A stretch of 64,000 bases of DNA from Limnoperna fortunei (Eukaryota; Mollusca; Bivalvia; Mytilida; Modiolidae): NCBI GenBank assembly GCA_944474755.1, contig OX104113.1, positions 70,673,917-70,737,916 on the forward strand. The letters run 5' to 3'. Below, piece after piece: positions 1 through 13,200 of the stretch. Every line of letters starts with the position of its first letter. The first letter of the stretch is position 1. Under the pieces are notes generated by a model. It had not been told where the DNA came from. It saw nothing but the letters and a program-made list of their open reading frames with translations, and did no database searches. The position numbers and the translations under genes are program-made.

Positions 1-912
1 AATATGAAGTAATACTAATACGCTTCATCTTGAAGCATGAACAACACGTTATACCTAACAAAATCGATAATATATTGTCTACGTGATTTAGACGCTTGCT
101 AAATTGTAATTGTACATGATGAAAAGCATACTTAGGACCGAGAATACAGTTAAATTTCTGGTATATTTTAAAGGGACTTTCTCAAAGCTGTTGACTATGG
201 GGGAATTTCTCAAAGCAATGAAAAATTAAGTTGCGCCAGTAATGACCCAGGAGGTTTTTTAAGCGCGTCAATTCAACAAAAAATTGCAGGAATGGCGCAA
301 TGGCGCGCTCTAGATTGAACACTGGCCTATAATGCTATAAAAAGTCGTAGTGTTTTGATGGAGTTTTTTTCTTGGGGCATGCTTCAACGAGTACAGATGA
401 GTGCTCATGAGCTCACTTGTACCTGAAATCAGTCATTTACAGAAGAATTATAATTCTTCAATTTTTTTGTCCGGTGTGTTGAAAATTGTTTGGTATTATT
501 AAAAAAAATCACAGGCACTTGGGGTCAGGATAATTTTTTTTATGGAATAAAATGCCAATAAATGAGTTTACAGTGTACACATGTATATTCACTCATTTGA
601 TAACTAGTCTGACATGTCTTATTATTATTGACACCAGAAAAATAATAAATTTCTCTTTATTATATAACAACAAGGCATGAATCTTATCCAAGTTCTAAAA
701 ATAGCTCAAGTTTTATTTGCTGGAATCCCCACGTTTTATTTAAAAAGCATACCGCTCCAGTGTCCAGTCAGGAATGAGCTATGTCCGTTTAATATTCTCT
801 TGATAACTACCACTTAACTTCACTATGTTACATTGTATTTCATTAAAATTTGGTGTTTTCTTCTAAAAAAAAAATTAATAAATTACTTGTTTTGTATGAA
901 AATTTTTTTCAG
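1..912. other. INTS4 intron, upstream part
   Basis: AT-rich sequence before the first visible exon. I see no exon with INTS4 N-terminal homology and no recognisable repeat. It ends in the polypyrimidine tract and AG at 903-912. Confidence 0.7.
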
Positions 913-1222
913 GAAGAACCAAGGCCAATTAAAAGGCTAAAATTAGTCCAGAGACCTTTACCACAAGAACTTCATTTAGACCTTGTAACAGTTACTACCA
1001 CTCAGGAAGCCCTTAGCAGTCTTCTTCACTTTGAACGTAGATTGTCACAGGTTGGAGAAAATGTTCTTAACATTATACGACAGTTGATAGATCACTACCA
1101 CAGGGAAAAAGAATCTTTAGTAAGATGGAAGATAGCACAGATCCTTGGTCTGCTGTCAAAACACCCCCAATGTGCCTTGGATTCTGTAGTGGAGGAAATT
1201 ATCTCAATGCTCAAGACTGAGA
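913..1222 (+). CDS. INTS4: INTS4 exon 1 of those visible
   Basis: Acceptor TTTTTTTCAG ends at 912 and donor GTAAGA starts at 1223. It encodes residues 1-103 of the visible protein, beginning [11 protein letters not shown] and ending ISMLKTE, and matches the region just after the N-terminus of animal INTS4. The open frame continues upstream to an ATG at 850, but that stretch is intron: the polypyrimidine tract and AG lie directly before the homology. Ends in phase 1. Confidence 0.93.
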
Positions 1223-4200
1223 GTAAGAACAAACCCTTAATAAATAAAAACTAATGTGCCATCTTGAATTTTAACTTGTATCTTTTGCTACAATATAATA
1301 TAACTAACAATATATAATACATCAAATCATGATAAAAAATTTAGAATCCAAGATTACTTTGAGTGCAGCAGATCTTTGGTTTGATTATCAGTTGAGTAGA
1401 ACCAAAAACATTAAATTTGGCACATTGATTGAAACCAGGTTTTAATTTGAAAATGAGATAATTAGCTAAGGACGCTATGTCGGTAAGTGCTGTATGGATC
1501 GATCACCTGTTCAAGTGACAGGTGTTCAGCCAGGTATGCTCAATACTTTTAATTAATAAAATAATTGACAGGAAATGATTATTTTAAGGAGATAATAACC
1601 CACATGACATCAGTCACCCTGCACTTTTCTCCTTCACATACAGATGCTGACATTTTAAAGCGAAGTTTATAATCTACCCTTCAACAAAACTTTATTAAAA
1701 CAATTTTATTCTAAAAATAAACTGCTTGGCAGCCAATATATGGTTGGTGACATAAAATCTTTCTAGAGCTTAAATACTAACCAAAGTTAATGGTCACAGA
1801 TACCTCAACTTAGAGTGTAGGACAAAATCCCTTCCGTGTAATTTAGCATAGGCGGACAAAATCCCCCTCATTAATTTTATAAGGCGGACAAAATCCCCCT
1901 TGTAAAATTTTCAAGGCGGACAAAATCCCTCCCGAATCTGATTTTTTAAATGTTCAAAGCAGTACAGTCTCGTACATATACACATTTGAACCTTAAAAAA
2001 ATGACCTCATATTTTACTATAAACAAGTGTGGACACAGAAAAACATCTCGCCTGAATTCCGCATCAGTAACGAAAATAAATTTCGTCATAAGCATTAAGT
2101 AAATAGCATTAATTATGGGCAGCGGCCTGTATACCAATTATTGTCACCATACTATGCATAGTTACAGAGGAACTGTCCTAATACAAAAACTTTAACGAAG
2201 TCGCTGAACCGTTAAATTGAGGTCAAGGTCAGGTGACACCTACCAGACAATCATTTACTATTCATCAGCAACCTATATACCAAATATTGTCATCCTACCA
2301 TGCTTGGTTACAGGGGAACAGCAGTAACCTAAAAACTTTAACGTAGTCACTGGACCGTGAAATTGAGGTCAAGGTCAAATGGCACCTACCAGACAGTCAT
2401 GTACTATTCATCAGCAACCTATATACCAAATATTGTCATCCTACCATGTGTAGTTACAGAGGAACTGTCGTAACCCAAAAACTTTAACGTAGTCGCTGGA
2501 CCGTGAAATTGAGGTCAAGGTCAGGTGACGCCTACCAGACAGTCATGTACTAGTCATCAGCAACCTATACACCAAATATTGTCATCCTACCATGCATAGT
2601 TACAGAGGAACTGTCGTAACCCAAAAACTTTAACGTACTCGCTGGACCGTGAAATTGAGGTCAAGGTCAGGTGACACCTACCAGACAGTCATGTACTAGT
2701 CATCAGCAACCTATAAACCAAATATTGTCATCCTACCATGCGTAGTTACAGAGGAACTGTCGTAACCCAAAAACTTTAACGTAGTCGCTGGACTGTGAAA
2801 TTGAGGTCAAGGTCAGGTGACACCTACCAGACAGTCATGTACTAGTCATCAGCAACCTATACACCAAATATTGTCATCCTACCATGCGTAGTTACAGAGG
2901 AACTGTCGTAACCCAAAAACTTTAACGTAGCCGCTGGACCGTGAAATTGAGGTCAAGGTCAGGTGACAGGTGACTGACTGGCAAGTACTCATCATAAGCT
3001 ACCTCTGGACCAAATTTGATGGACCTAGGGCTTGGGCTTACAAAGATATGAAGCAAGATGTCAAGTGTTTACGCCGCCGCCGGATTCCCATACATATGTC
3101 TCGCCTCCAGCGACTTTCGTCGCAGGCGAGACAAAAACCTGATTTTTAATTACTTAATAATAATGATTGTTTGACTCAATTGCAGTGCTTTATTGGTGAC
3201 TTGTTAATTAATATGTTTGTGATCAAACGAATGTCGCTTACTTGAGCAAAACATTCTGTATATATTGTAGAAAATTGAAATGGGTATGGCTTTTATAAAT
3301 AAATTATAATTTAGTAAAAATATGGTATAATTTAGTTCAATCAATTGAATTGTTTGTTCGGTAAATAATAATGCATGGGATCAAATGGCGCAGTTCCTTT
3401 ATTAACACATGTCGTACCAAACAATACAAACAAATCCACTTGATGTGTCTCTGTAAAAAAAACCCACCATGTTTTAATCTTTGCCTCATTCACCATTTCA
3501 AGTACCACGTAAAAAACTATTAAAGAAAATGCACAATACTTATCCATATTACCATAATAAGACTCGGGAGGGATTTTGTCCGCCTTGTAAATTTAATGAG
3601 GGGGATTTTGTCTGCCTATGCTAAATTACACGGAAGGGATTTTGTCCGTCCCCCCTCAACTTATGGACCACATTAGACTTATCTATATTTTTTCTTGAAT
3701 TTTACCAAAAATGGTCTATTTGACTTATCGCCCACATCAACTAAACCTGCGGAAAATATGGTATGGTTACTTTAACATGCTAGAACTATAAAAATCCATG
3801 GCAGGATTTGATACAGAATTACATGTATACATAGTAACCTTATATGTTCTTGCAAAGGTACAGCCCGAATAATTGCTCACTTTGCACATGCGATAACTCA
3901 TTTCAGAATCACACAAAGTTATTGGACAGTTGATTCAGAGTTTACAGACAGTTGGGTTATCTGCCCCTGATAATAGAGATCTTCACGAGAAAATAGTAGA
4001 CATTACAAAGCAGGTAAAGTAAAAAGTAGATGAGGCTAATTACTCTTATTTCATGACATGTCATATTTCTGTTCTCCATGGCATGCCATATACCATGGAC
4101 TGTCAGTCTTCAACTGTGCTACACTCATTACAAAGAACTATCCCTCTGTTTGACCTGTATCCACACATATTGATACTATGCTGCTACATGTTAATCAGTC

Positions 4201-7200
4201 CAACTATCCTAGTTTCTCCACATGAGAATGGCTCATATAGTCTATTTTACTCAGATTACAAAAATGCATATTGTTTTGGTGTAATTTGAATGATTTTTGG
4301 ATTAATTTCAATCCCAGGAGTCATGCCGGACATTTTACCGGTCATCATATCAAAGTACAAAGTACTTAAAAAGGGTAGCTATGTAAGGTTTAGCATGAAT
4401 ACTAACTTTTTATTGCTTAAGCAGGGATGTGTATTTGCTTTTCCTTTAAGTTCAGAATTCTTTTTAATTATTGTCAAGACCGTAGTAGATATTAGTTGTT
4501 GTTTTGTGATGGTTCCCATGATACAGTATATGCATCGTGTAAGAAAAAAAATATTTGTAGGATTACATTCTGCTTCCTAAAATTTCTTTATTATAAGATG
4601 ACATGTTGTCTATTCAACAAAGTAATGACAAACAGCACTTTTTTATGAACAGTCAGGAGACATTTTCATTAACGGAAGAAGGAAGTTGTTACAAAAAAAC
4701 AACAAGTTTGGAACAGAATTGAATTTATACGATATTCTGTTCTACAAAATGGATGAAACAAATCTGTACTCATAATTAGATTATCACCTGTTGTCCTGTT
4801 ACCATATATGATGTAAACACTTGATTGGAGTGAATGCGAACTCAATAAACACACATGTCAGTGACAGAAAATAGCCTTAGGGTTGGTTTTTGATAAAAAT
4901 ATTTCTATCTAGCGGAAATTAGAGGTATTAAAACCAACAAAAAGATATTTATATTACTGACCAAGTAAAATATCACTTTTTCAGATGTCTGATTTGACTA
5001 AACCAGACCCTTTGTTGATTTGGGGTGTAAACATACACTGCAGAGTGCCTTAATTTCGTTAAGCACCAAGTAGTATTGTCTTGAAACATTCTTATGTAAT
5101 GGAAGTCAAATTTTTCCTTTTATTCTACACATTTGTATCTGTACATTTTAGCATGTGAAAGATTCTAACCATTTAGTTAGGTGCAGTTGCCTTAATTTAA
5201 TTGGTGCCATTGGATCACCTGACACTGTTTCCAAAGACACAGACCAATCAGAAGAAAGTGTATCAGTACAAACACTCTTGATATCGTTTACACAAGACCA
5301 AGATCCTAGAGTAAGGTCTAGTGCCTTTAGAGCTATTGTAAGTACATATAATTTTACTTAAATTTTTCTGTGATGGGTTCACATTTTTACATGGTGTTCA
5401 TGTAGACCCCATAAGGTTTCCACTTTTAATTATCGCTGAAGAAGTATTAAATTTCTTAGTTTAAATTTGGTTCAGGCTTACTTATTGTTATTATGTTAAA
5501 TAAAAATCATCCTCACAAGTCAGGGTTTCTGTGTCCACCTGTGTACACGAAACCCTGACAAACCTAGCTTGGAAATTCCCGGGCTAGAAGATTCTAGAAA
5601 ATCTTCTAGCCCCGGAATTTCCTAGCTAAGTTTGTCACGGTTTCGTGGACACATGTGGACACAGAAACCCTGACTGTGAGGATGAATAAAAATTCAAGAC
5701 TACTACATGTATCAAAAATTATAATGCAAGCAAGCATGGATTACTTAACTCAACTGTATAAGAAGTGCTGCTGTTTATTACTTTGTGACCAAATTAATGT
5801 CAGTTTTATTATAATGTCAATCATGGTGTTTGAAATACAGTTGGCCATGTGAGGTGTTTTACTTAAAGTTACAGTAATGAATAAGTTATCTCACCTTCAG
5901 CATTTGTTTTTGTATTTTATTGACTTCTCTCATGACCATACATGCACAGTGAAGTCAAGGCCCTAAATTTTGGTAAATACCTTTTAATTTAAAAAAAAAT
6001 TCTTGGTTTTTATTGTCTCGCCTGCGACGAAAGTCGCTGGAGGCGAGACATATGTATGGGAATCCGGCGGCGGCGTAAACACTTGACATCTTGCTTCATA
6101 TCTTTGTAAGCCCAAGCCCTAGGTCCATCAAATTTGGTACAGAGGTAGCTTATGATGAGTACTTGCCAGTCAGTCACCTGTCACCTGACCTTGACCTCAA
6201 TTTCACGGTCCAGCGACTACGTTAAAGTTTTTGGGTTACGACAGTTCCTCTGTAACCACGCATAGTAGGATGACAATATTTGGTAAATAGGTTGCTGATG
6301 ACTAGTACATGACTGTCTGGTAGGTGTCACCTGACCTTGACCTCAATTTCACGGTCCAGCGACTACGTTAAAGTTTTTGGGTTACGACAGTTCCTCTGTA
6401 ACCACGCATGGTAGGATGACAATATTTGGTATATAGGTTGCTGATGACTAGTACATGACTGTCTGGTAGGTGTCACCTGACCTTGACCTCAATTTCACGG
6501 TCCATTGACTACGTTAAAGTTTTTGGGTCGCGACAGTTCCTCTGTTACCACGCATGGTAGGATGACAATATTTGGTATATAGCACTACAAACACCAAAAC
6601 CTTAATTCCCGCAGAAAACCTTAATCTCCGTGGGAAAACCTTAATTTTTTAAGGAATCCCTATAAAATTAAGTGTTGGTTTTTTAAATTAAGGTTGTCGC
6701 AGGGAAATTAAGGTTTTCCCTCGGAGATGAAGGTTTTCCCGCGGAGATAGGTTTTTTGTTGATTGGACCCCTGGGTCGGTTTTAAGCCCTCTGGAATTGT
6801 TGTTGATAACGATCATCAGTTACTCTGCAGATTTATGACAATAGTTATAAAGCTATATATATTTATGTATAAAATTTATTCTTGTCCAAAATAAATATGT
6901 ATACGAATATCCCAAAATAAAAGTGCATGAACGTGAATGCATTTTCTATCAACTTTATTTCAGAAAAGACGTATATTTAAAAATTATTATTATACAAATT
7001 ATTAAAATATAATTTTTAAGTAACCGTTAAGTTATTATTTTTCCATTTGAAGATCGGTAGGTAAGAAATATAGAACAATTAATACACGGACCGAACTTGT
7101 AATACACATCCGCCATACTGTTTGTTTACCTGTACAAAATGAAAGGAATAAAGGACGGATCAAATTATTTTTAATTATTTGTTTTTTAGCTCACCTGGAC

Positions 7201-10200
7201 CGAAGGTCCATGTGAGCTATTGCTATCACTTGGCGTCCGTCGTCCGTCATCTGTCGTCCGTCGTCCGTCGTAAACTTTTTCAAAAATCTTCTCCTCTGAA
7301 ACCACTGGGCCAATTTTTTTCAAACTTGGCCACAATCATCCTTAGGGTTCCTAGTTTCAAGTTTGTACCCAGGGTGTTGATCAACAGACAAATATGGCCG
7401 CTGTTACTAAAAATAGAACATGGGGGTCAACACAGGTTTTTGATCATTATCTAAAAAACTATAATAGCTATAGAGAAAACCGTTACTTCAAATTGATCAG
7501 CACATTAAGGTCTACAATAGTTGCTATTAGTGCGAAGTTGTGTATTGGCTTCTTGTAGGAGTTATTGCCCTTTTTTGACGATTTTTGACAAAATTTTTGG
7601 TATTTACAATATAACCTGAAAAATATACGAGGTAGAGTGAAACTGTAAATGGCAAAAATGATCAGCAATAAAAGCCCTACAATTCACTTGATTGGTCTGA
7701 AATTGTCAGATGACTCTTTATATGAGTTATTGCCCTTAAATGGTAATTTTTTATGAAATTTTCCGTTTTTGTCCTGTAACTTTAAAACTATAACAGCTAG
7801 AGTAAAACTGTAAATAGCAAAAATGATCAACAATACAAGCCCTACAATTCACTGTATTAGTCTGAAATTGTCAGATGACTGCTTATAGGAGTTATTGCCC
7901 TTAAATGGCAATTTTTTATGAAATTTTCCGTTTTTGTCCTGTAACTTGAAAACTATAGCAGCTAGATTGAAACTGTAAATTGCACAAATGATCAGCAATA
8001 AAGACCCTACAATTCACTTGATTGGTCTGAAATTGTCAGATGACTCCTTATATGAGTTATTGCCCTTAAATGGTAATTTTTTATGAAATTTTCCGTTTTT
8101 GTCCTGTAACTTTAAAACTATAACAGCTAGAGTAAAACTGTAAATAGCAAAAATGATCAACAATACAAGCCCTACAATTCACTGTATTATTCTGAAATTG
8201 TCAGATGACTCCTTATAGGAGTTATTGCCCTTAAATGGCAATTTTTTATGAAATTTTCCGTTTTTGTCCTGTAACTTGAAAACTATAGCAGCTAGATTGA
8301 AACTGTAAATTGCACAAATGATCAGCAATAAAGACCCTACAATTCACTTGATTGGTCTGAAATTGTCAGATGACTCCTTATATGAGTTATTGCCCTTAAA
8401 TGGTAATTTTTTATGAAATTTTCCGTTTTTGTCCTGTAACTTTAAAACTATAACAGCTAGAGTAAAACTGTAAATAGCAAAAATGATCAACAATACAAGC
8501 CCTACAATTCATTTAATTGGTCTGAAATTGTCAGATGACTCCTTATAGGGGTTATTGCCCTTAAATGACAATTTTGTTAAGAAATTTTCCATTTTTGTCC
8601 TGTAACTTGAAAACTATAGTAGCTAGATTAAAACTGTAAATTGCACAAATGATCAGCAATAGAAGCCCTACAAATGATTGCTTAGTCCAAAAATTGCAAG
8701 ATGACTCTTTATAGGAGTTATTGCCCTTTCATTATGAATTTGGACATATGAACAGTTTTTTAATTATAAATTAGTCTATAACACACCTATTAGTAGAGTA
8801 AAACTGTAAATTTCTAAAGTACCCTAAAGGACAATGCCTAAAAACCATTTAATTTTCAGAAATTGTGGATGGCACCTTATAGGAATTATTGTATTTAACA
8901 AATTTTTTGAAGAAATGTTTAGTTTTTGCACAGTAACTTAAAAGCTATAACAACTAGACTGAAACTGTTAATTTCAAAAATTTTAATATAGTTTAAGTCA
9001 TTTGGATTCCAGGTGAGCGATTACAGGCTCCTGGGAGCCTCTAGTTTATTCACAGGTTTCTGGTAAGTTTTTGGTATTCATATTGTTGTTGAACAAAATC
9101 TAACATGTTGTTTGTTTTGCATTTTTAACCTTTCTTCGTTTTAGCTTTATATTTTTATTTAGACTTTTTATTATTACGTTGGGTTTCTAATGATTTGATT
9201 TTTTTTCTTGTCGATTTTATTTGTTTAATTCAAATTATGTTAATTGTTAATAAAATTAAACATGTTATTTGTTTTGCATTCATAACAAATTCTTAGTTTT
9301 TACTTTATAAATATTTATTTGTTGTTATATTGAAATTTGCTCAGAAATTTATTTTCAATACAAAGCAAGTTTTCGCCGTTTTCTGTTATTTTCTATTCAG
9401 CTTCAAATTGTTTCAATTTACAATTTATAAGCAGTAATACACAAAATTTAAATCATCTTAAAAACACATTTATGCTATTTTATTTTACATCGTTAGTTAA
9501 GAAGCTCCGGTTTGATATAATTAGATAGCTAATGCTGTAAGTATCGATCGTAATATAATATTGTTATATCTGTATAAAGTATAAAGAGATGTATATATAT
9601 ATTTATATTTTCTATTGTATTATCTGTTAGTGATTTAGACATTTTTATGGCTGCAGGTATTAAGAAATAACAAGGCAAAGTAATTTATATGTCCTCATAG
9701 AAAAGTAACTAATTTGGGCCTTATTCTCGATAAATCCTGTAGGCGAGAATGGGAATTATGAATTCATATTCTGTATCATTTGTACCCCTGCCCGCCAGTA
9801 TGAAATTATACAAATTATTATCATGTTTTTTTTCAGAAAAATGCATGCCTAGGACTCCAACAGAGCACATCATTTTTTTGTGCAGTATTGTTCTGCGGAA
9901 GAAATATTGTGTACTTGGTCAATAATACAATATTGGACTATATGTCTTGTTAGATTGTGTATAAATTATTTATTTTGTAGTTATTTTTCCATTACATATA
10001 TTATGTATTGTAGCACATCATTGGTGGATGGGGTCTGGAAAGGGGGGGGGAGGGGTGCGATTATGAATCGGCGTCCACAAGGCCCCGTGATAAAAAAGTG
10101 GTCTAGAATGCATCACCTCACCTTATAAGGTTATTAGATTTTTGTACCGATCGATCTATCATTCAATCCGGATTAGTTTCCCTTAACCGCGTATATATAT

Positions 10201-13200
10201 ACAAAAGGGTTTCAACAAAATCAGCTATATCGCTTACAAACAACGCAGCTAGCTTTACAATATGCAGTTTGAACAGCTTTACCGTAAATTTGATCCACGG
10301 TGCCATTTCAGCTATATGTTGAAAGATAATTTATATTGTACGTTTTACTACTAAGACATTATGTATTACGCCATCAGTTTCCGTGCATATATCTCTGGTT
10401 TTACGTATTCAAGAGCGATTCTAAATGTTGTTCTTTAAATCGTAAAATTAAGATGTATAAGATTTCTTTTTAAATGTTCGAATTCTTGCAACTGGAAAAA
10501 CAAATTAACACATGTCGATCATATTACAATCTATCTATGGGTTGACAACCATTACAAACGATTTAGAGAGTGAACTCGATGTATACGTAAAATTATTTAC
10601 GATCTTATTTGCAGAAATGTACTTTTGGCAGAGTCTGCCAACGATTTACAATTGGGTCTAAATAGATAAGACTAAAGTTATGATATTCAGTAAAGGTGCA
10701 ATCTCACGAAATTTTAAATTCACGTTCCAGGAAAGAGAATTAGAAATTGTAAGTGAATTTATATAACTCTGGGTTCAGTCTTTTCCAAAGAACGGGCTCT
10801 TTTAATAAAAATAAAAAATACCTCGTAGAGAAAGCCTTTATAGCAATGTATGAAATTCTAAATAAAGGCCGTCTGCATAATGTATCTATTAGTTGTCAAT
10901 TAGATCTTTTCGACAAGATATGGAGCAGAAGTTTGGGGATTCCAAAACTGTGATATCTTAGAAATGTTGCACTTGAAATATTGTAAGCTGCTATTGAATC
11001 TCGAGTCTAGCACTCCTAGTGTAAGGATATATGGAGAGTAAGGTAGATACCCACTTCACATACAAATTAAACTACCAGTTACTTCTTATTGGTGTAAACT
11101 AATATGTGGTAAACAGTCAAAATTATCCAGCATGATATATAAGCTCTTAATATGTAAATCGAATGAAGTAAACGTATTTTCTTGGATTCAATTTGTAAAA
11201 TAATATTCTCTGTAGATATAGATTAGGTAATCATAAACTGCCAATAGAGCTTTGTCGTTGGAAAAATATAGAAAGAGAAAATAAACTTTGTCCGTTGTGT
11301 AATAAAAACGAAATCGGTGATGAATATCATTATATCTTACAATACCCGGTATTTTCTGAAATTTATTTCTAGAATGTATATTTATACACCGAACACAATT
11401 AAATTTCGTCAATTATTTAACAGTAAAACCCCGACCACATTACAAAAACTCAGCAGATCTGTAGATATTAACAACAAAAAGGTAAACTTTACTTGACAAA
11501 CCTGATACCGATAAGGTATTGAATTTTGTCTATTCTGTTTATCGCTATTATTTGTAACAATAATTATTTGCGAGATATATATGGTATTGATTGTATAAGA
11601 AAGTAGATGGTGTTGCAATACCTACTAGTTTATTGTATAATGTACTTGTTTATTGTATATTGTATTTGTTTATTGTACTTGTATGACATTCAATCTCTCG
11701 CTCTGAAACCATTGTATTCATTGAATTTGGAGAATAAAGATAGAACTATCCATCTACATTGGACATATAATAAGCTTCTTTCTGACTGGTTGATTATTTT
11801 CTTTGCTCTATTGTATATGTAGTTATGTTCTCTAATTATAGGAAATGCTGACCACTAATTTGAGCAGAGGACTAAAAATTAAATATCATAACTAATTAAG
11901 ACTATAAATATCTGTAGTGCGATTTTTACAATTAAGCCCTAGTACCAATTTTCAAATAAACATTTTTTATGCCCCCGCGACGACATGGGGGGGGGGAATT
12001 AAGTTTTACTCATGTCCGTCCGTCCGCACGAATTTCCGTCAAGCTTTTCTCAGAAACTGTACATGAGGACAATTTGAAATTTGGCAGGGTGGTTCAGTAT
12101 CACAAGTTGTACGTCCTAAGCGACTTTCAGACCTGTCGGACAACTACTTCCTGTTTGGGACTTCATTTGTACGTTAATACGTCCGTCCGTATGTACGAAT
12201 TTCCGTCAAGCCTTTCTCAGAAACTGTACATAAGAACAGTTTGAAATTTGGCAGGGTGGTTCAGTATCACAAGTTGTACGTCCTAATCAACTTTCAGATA
12301 TGTCGGAAAACTACTTCCTGTTTGGGACTTTATTTAGCGGGGGCATCTGTGTCCATGGGACACATTCTTCGATTTTTATAGAGTTAACTTGTAAAAACGA
12401 ACAATATTGAGAAAATACTACCGACAGTATATAAAACAGCTTTGTCAGAATTTAACTATGGATCGGTACATGTGTTATTGTTCCTCCTGTTATAATGGAT
12501 TGATTGATTGATTGTTGTTTAACGTCCAGCAAGCAACATTTCATCTATATTCAGGACGTGAACAATGGAAAATCTGTTAATAGCGCACTTTGATGCAACA
12601 TGCGTAACAGATGATTAAAGATGGCTGTAAAGCAGAAACTAACCCGTGGTTGTAGCTTTGTATAGAAGTAAAGAAGAGACCATCTCAGTAAGTTTATTGC
12701 ATAATCTTAGAGTAAACATTTCAAATTATGAACATATAAAAATATAGATTTAGAAAAATAACAACAAAATTTAACAACAGTAATTGTTTCGTGAACTTAA
12801 CGAACATAACAAAGATTACATTTTAAGCTAAAAAGACAAATCGTCCTCTCCTGTGATAGGATGGTGGATCTAACTTTGCATAATTTTTTCTGGATACACT
12901 GTACTAATGTCTTCAACTAAAGGTCATAATAAAGCAATTAAAATACTTAAAAACACGAACATAATTATATATAAGAAATAAAAAATAAAATTGAAAAAAT
13001 TGGAAAAAAAAAGCAAAAAACGAAGAAATGTTAAATTAACAATTTGGAAATTTTTGTCAAATTAATGTAAAGAATATTCTAATTAGTCTATTATTCTTTG
13101 ATTTTCCGATGATATTCGACGGAAGGGCATAAGAGCTGCACCCGACTATAGGATTTCATTTAAGTTAATGGACGCATGTATTCATTTTTGTCTCAAGGGT

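Larger units (their letters stand above)
1803..3663. mobile_element. Mutator-like foldback TIR element interrupted by a HINE-1 copy
   Basis: Long inverted ends (about 1813-1935 and 3565-3653) each carry several copies of GGCGGACAAAATCCC; the right end is the reverse complement of the left. A perfect 10-bp direct repeat, CCTCAACTTA, flanks the pair (1803-1812 and 3654-3663). Long TIRs with 9-11-bp target duplications are typical of Mutator-like elements. The element proper is about 730 bp once the inserted HINE-1 copy (2022-3133) is removed. No transposase is seen, so it is non-autonomous. Confidence 0.75.

Noticed and set aside
850..912. ATG at 850 as the start of INTS4
   Set aside because: The stretch before 913 is a polypyrimidine tract with a CAG acceptor, and the peptide has no INTS4 homology. 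It is intron read-through.
2200..2975. Regular repeats suggestive of a CRISPR array
   Set aside because: Eukaryotic setting, 147-bp repeats with no unique spacers: a tandem repeat core of a transposon.
4053..4580. Two consecutive open frames (78 and 96 codons) in an INTS4 intron
   Set aside because: No recognisable domain, low-complexity composition, and no splice-site support.
7179..7454. Open frame of 91 codons, nearly repeated at 15085-15393
   Set aside because: Both lie over the same HINE-2 leader. The similarity is due to the repeat, and the ends coincide with repeat sequence rather than a conserved protein.
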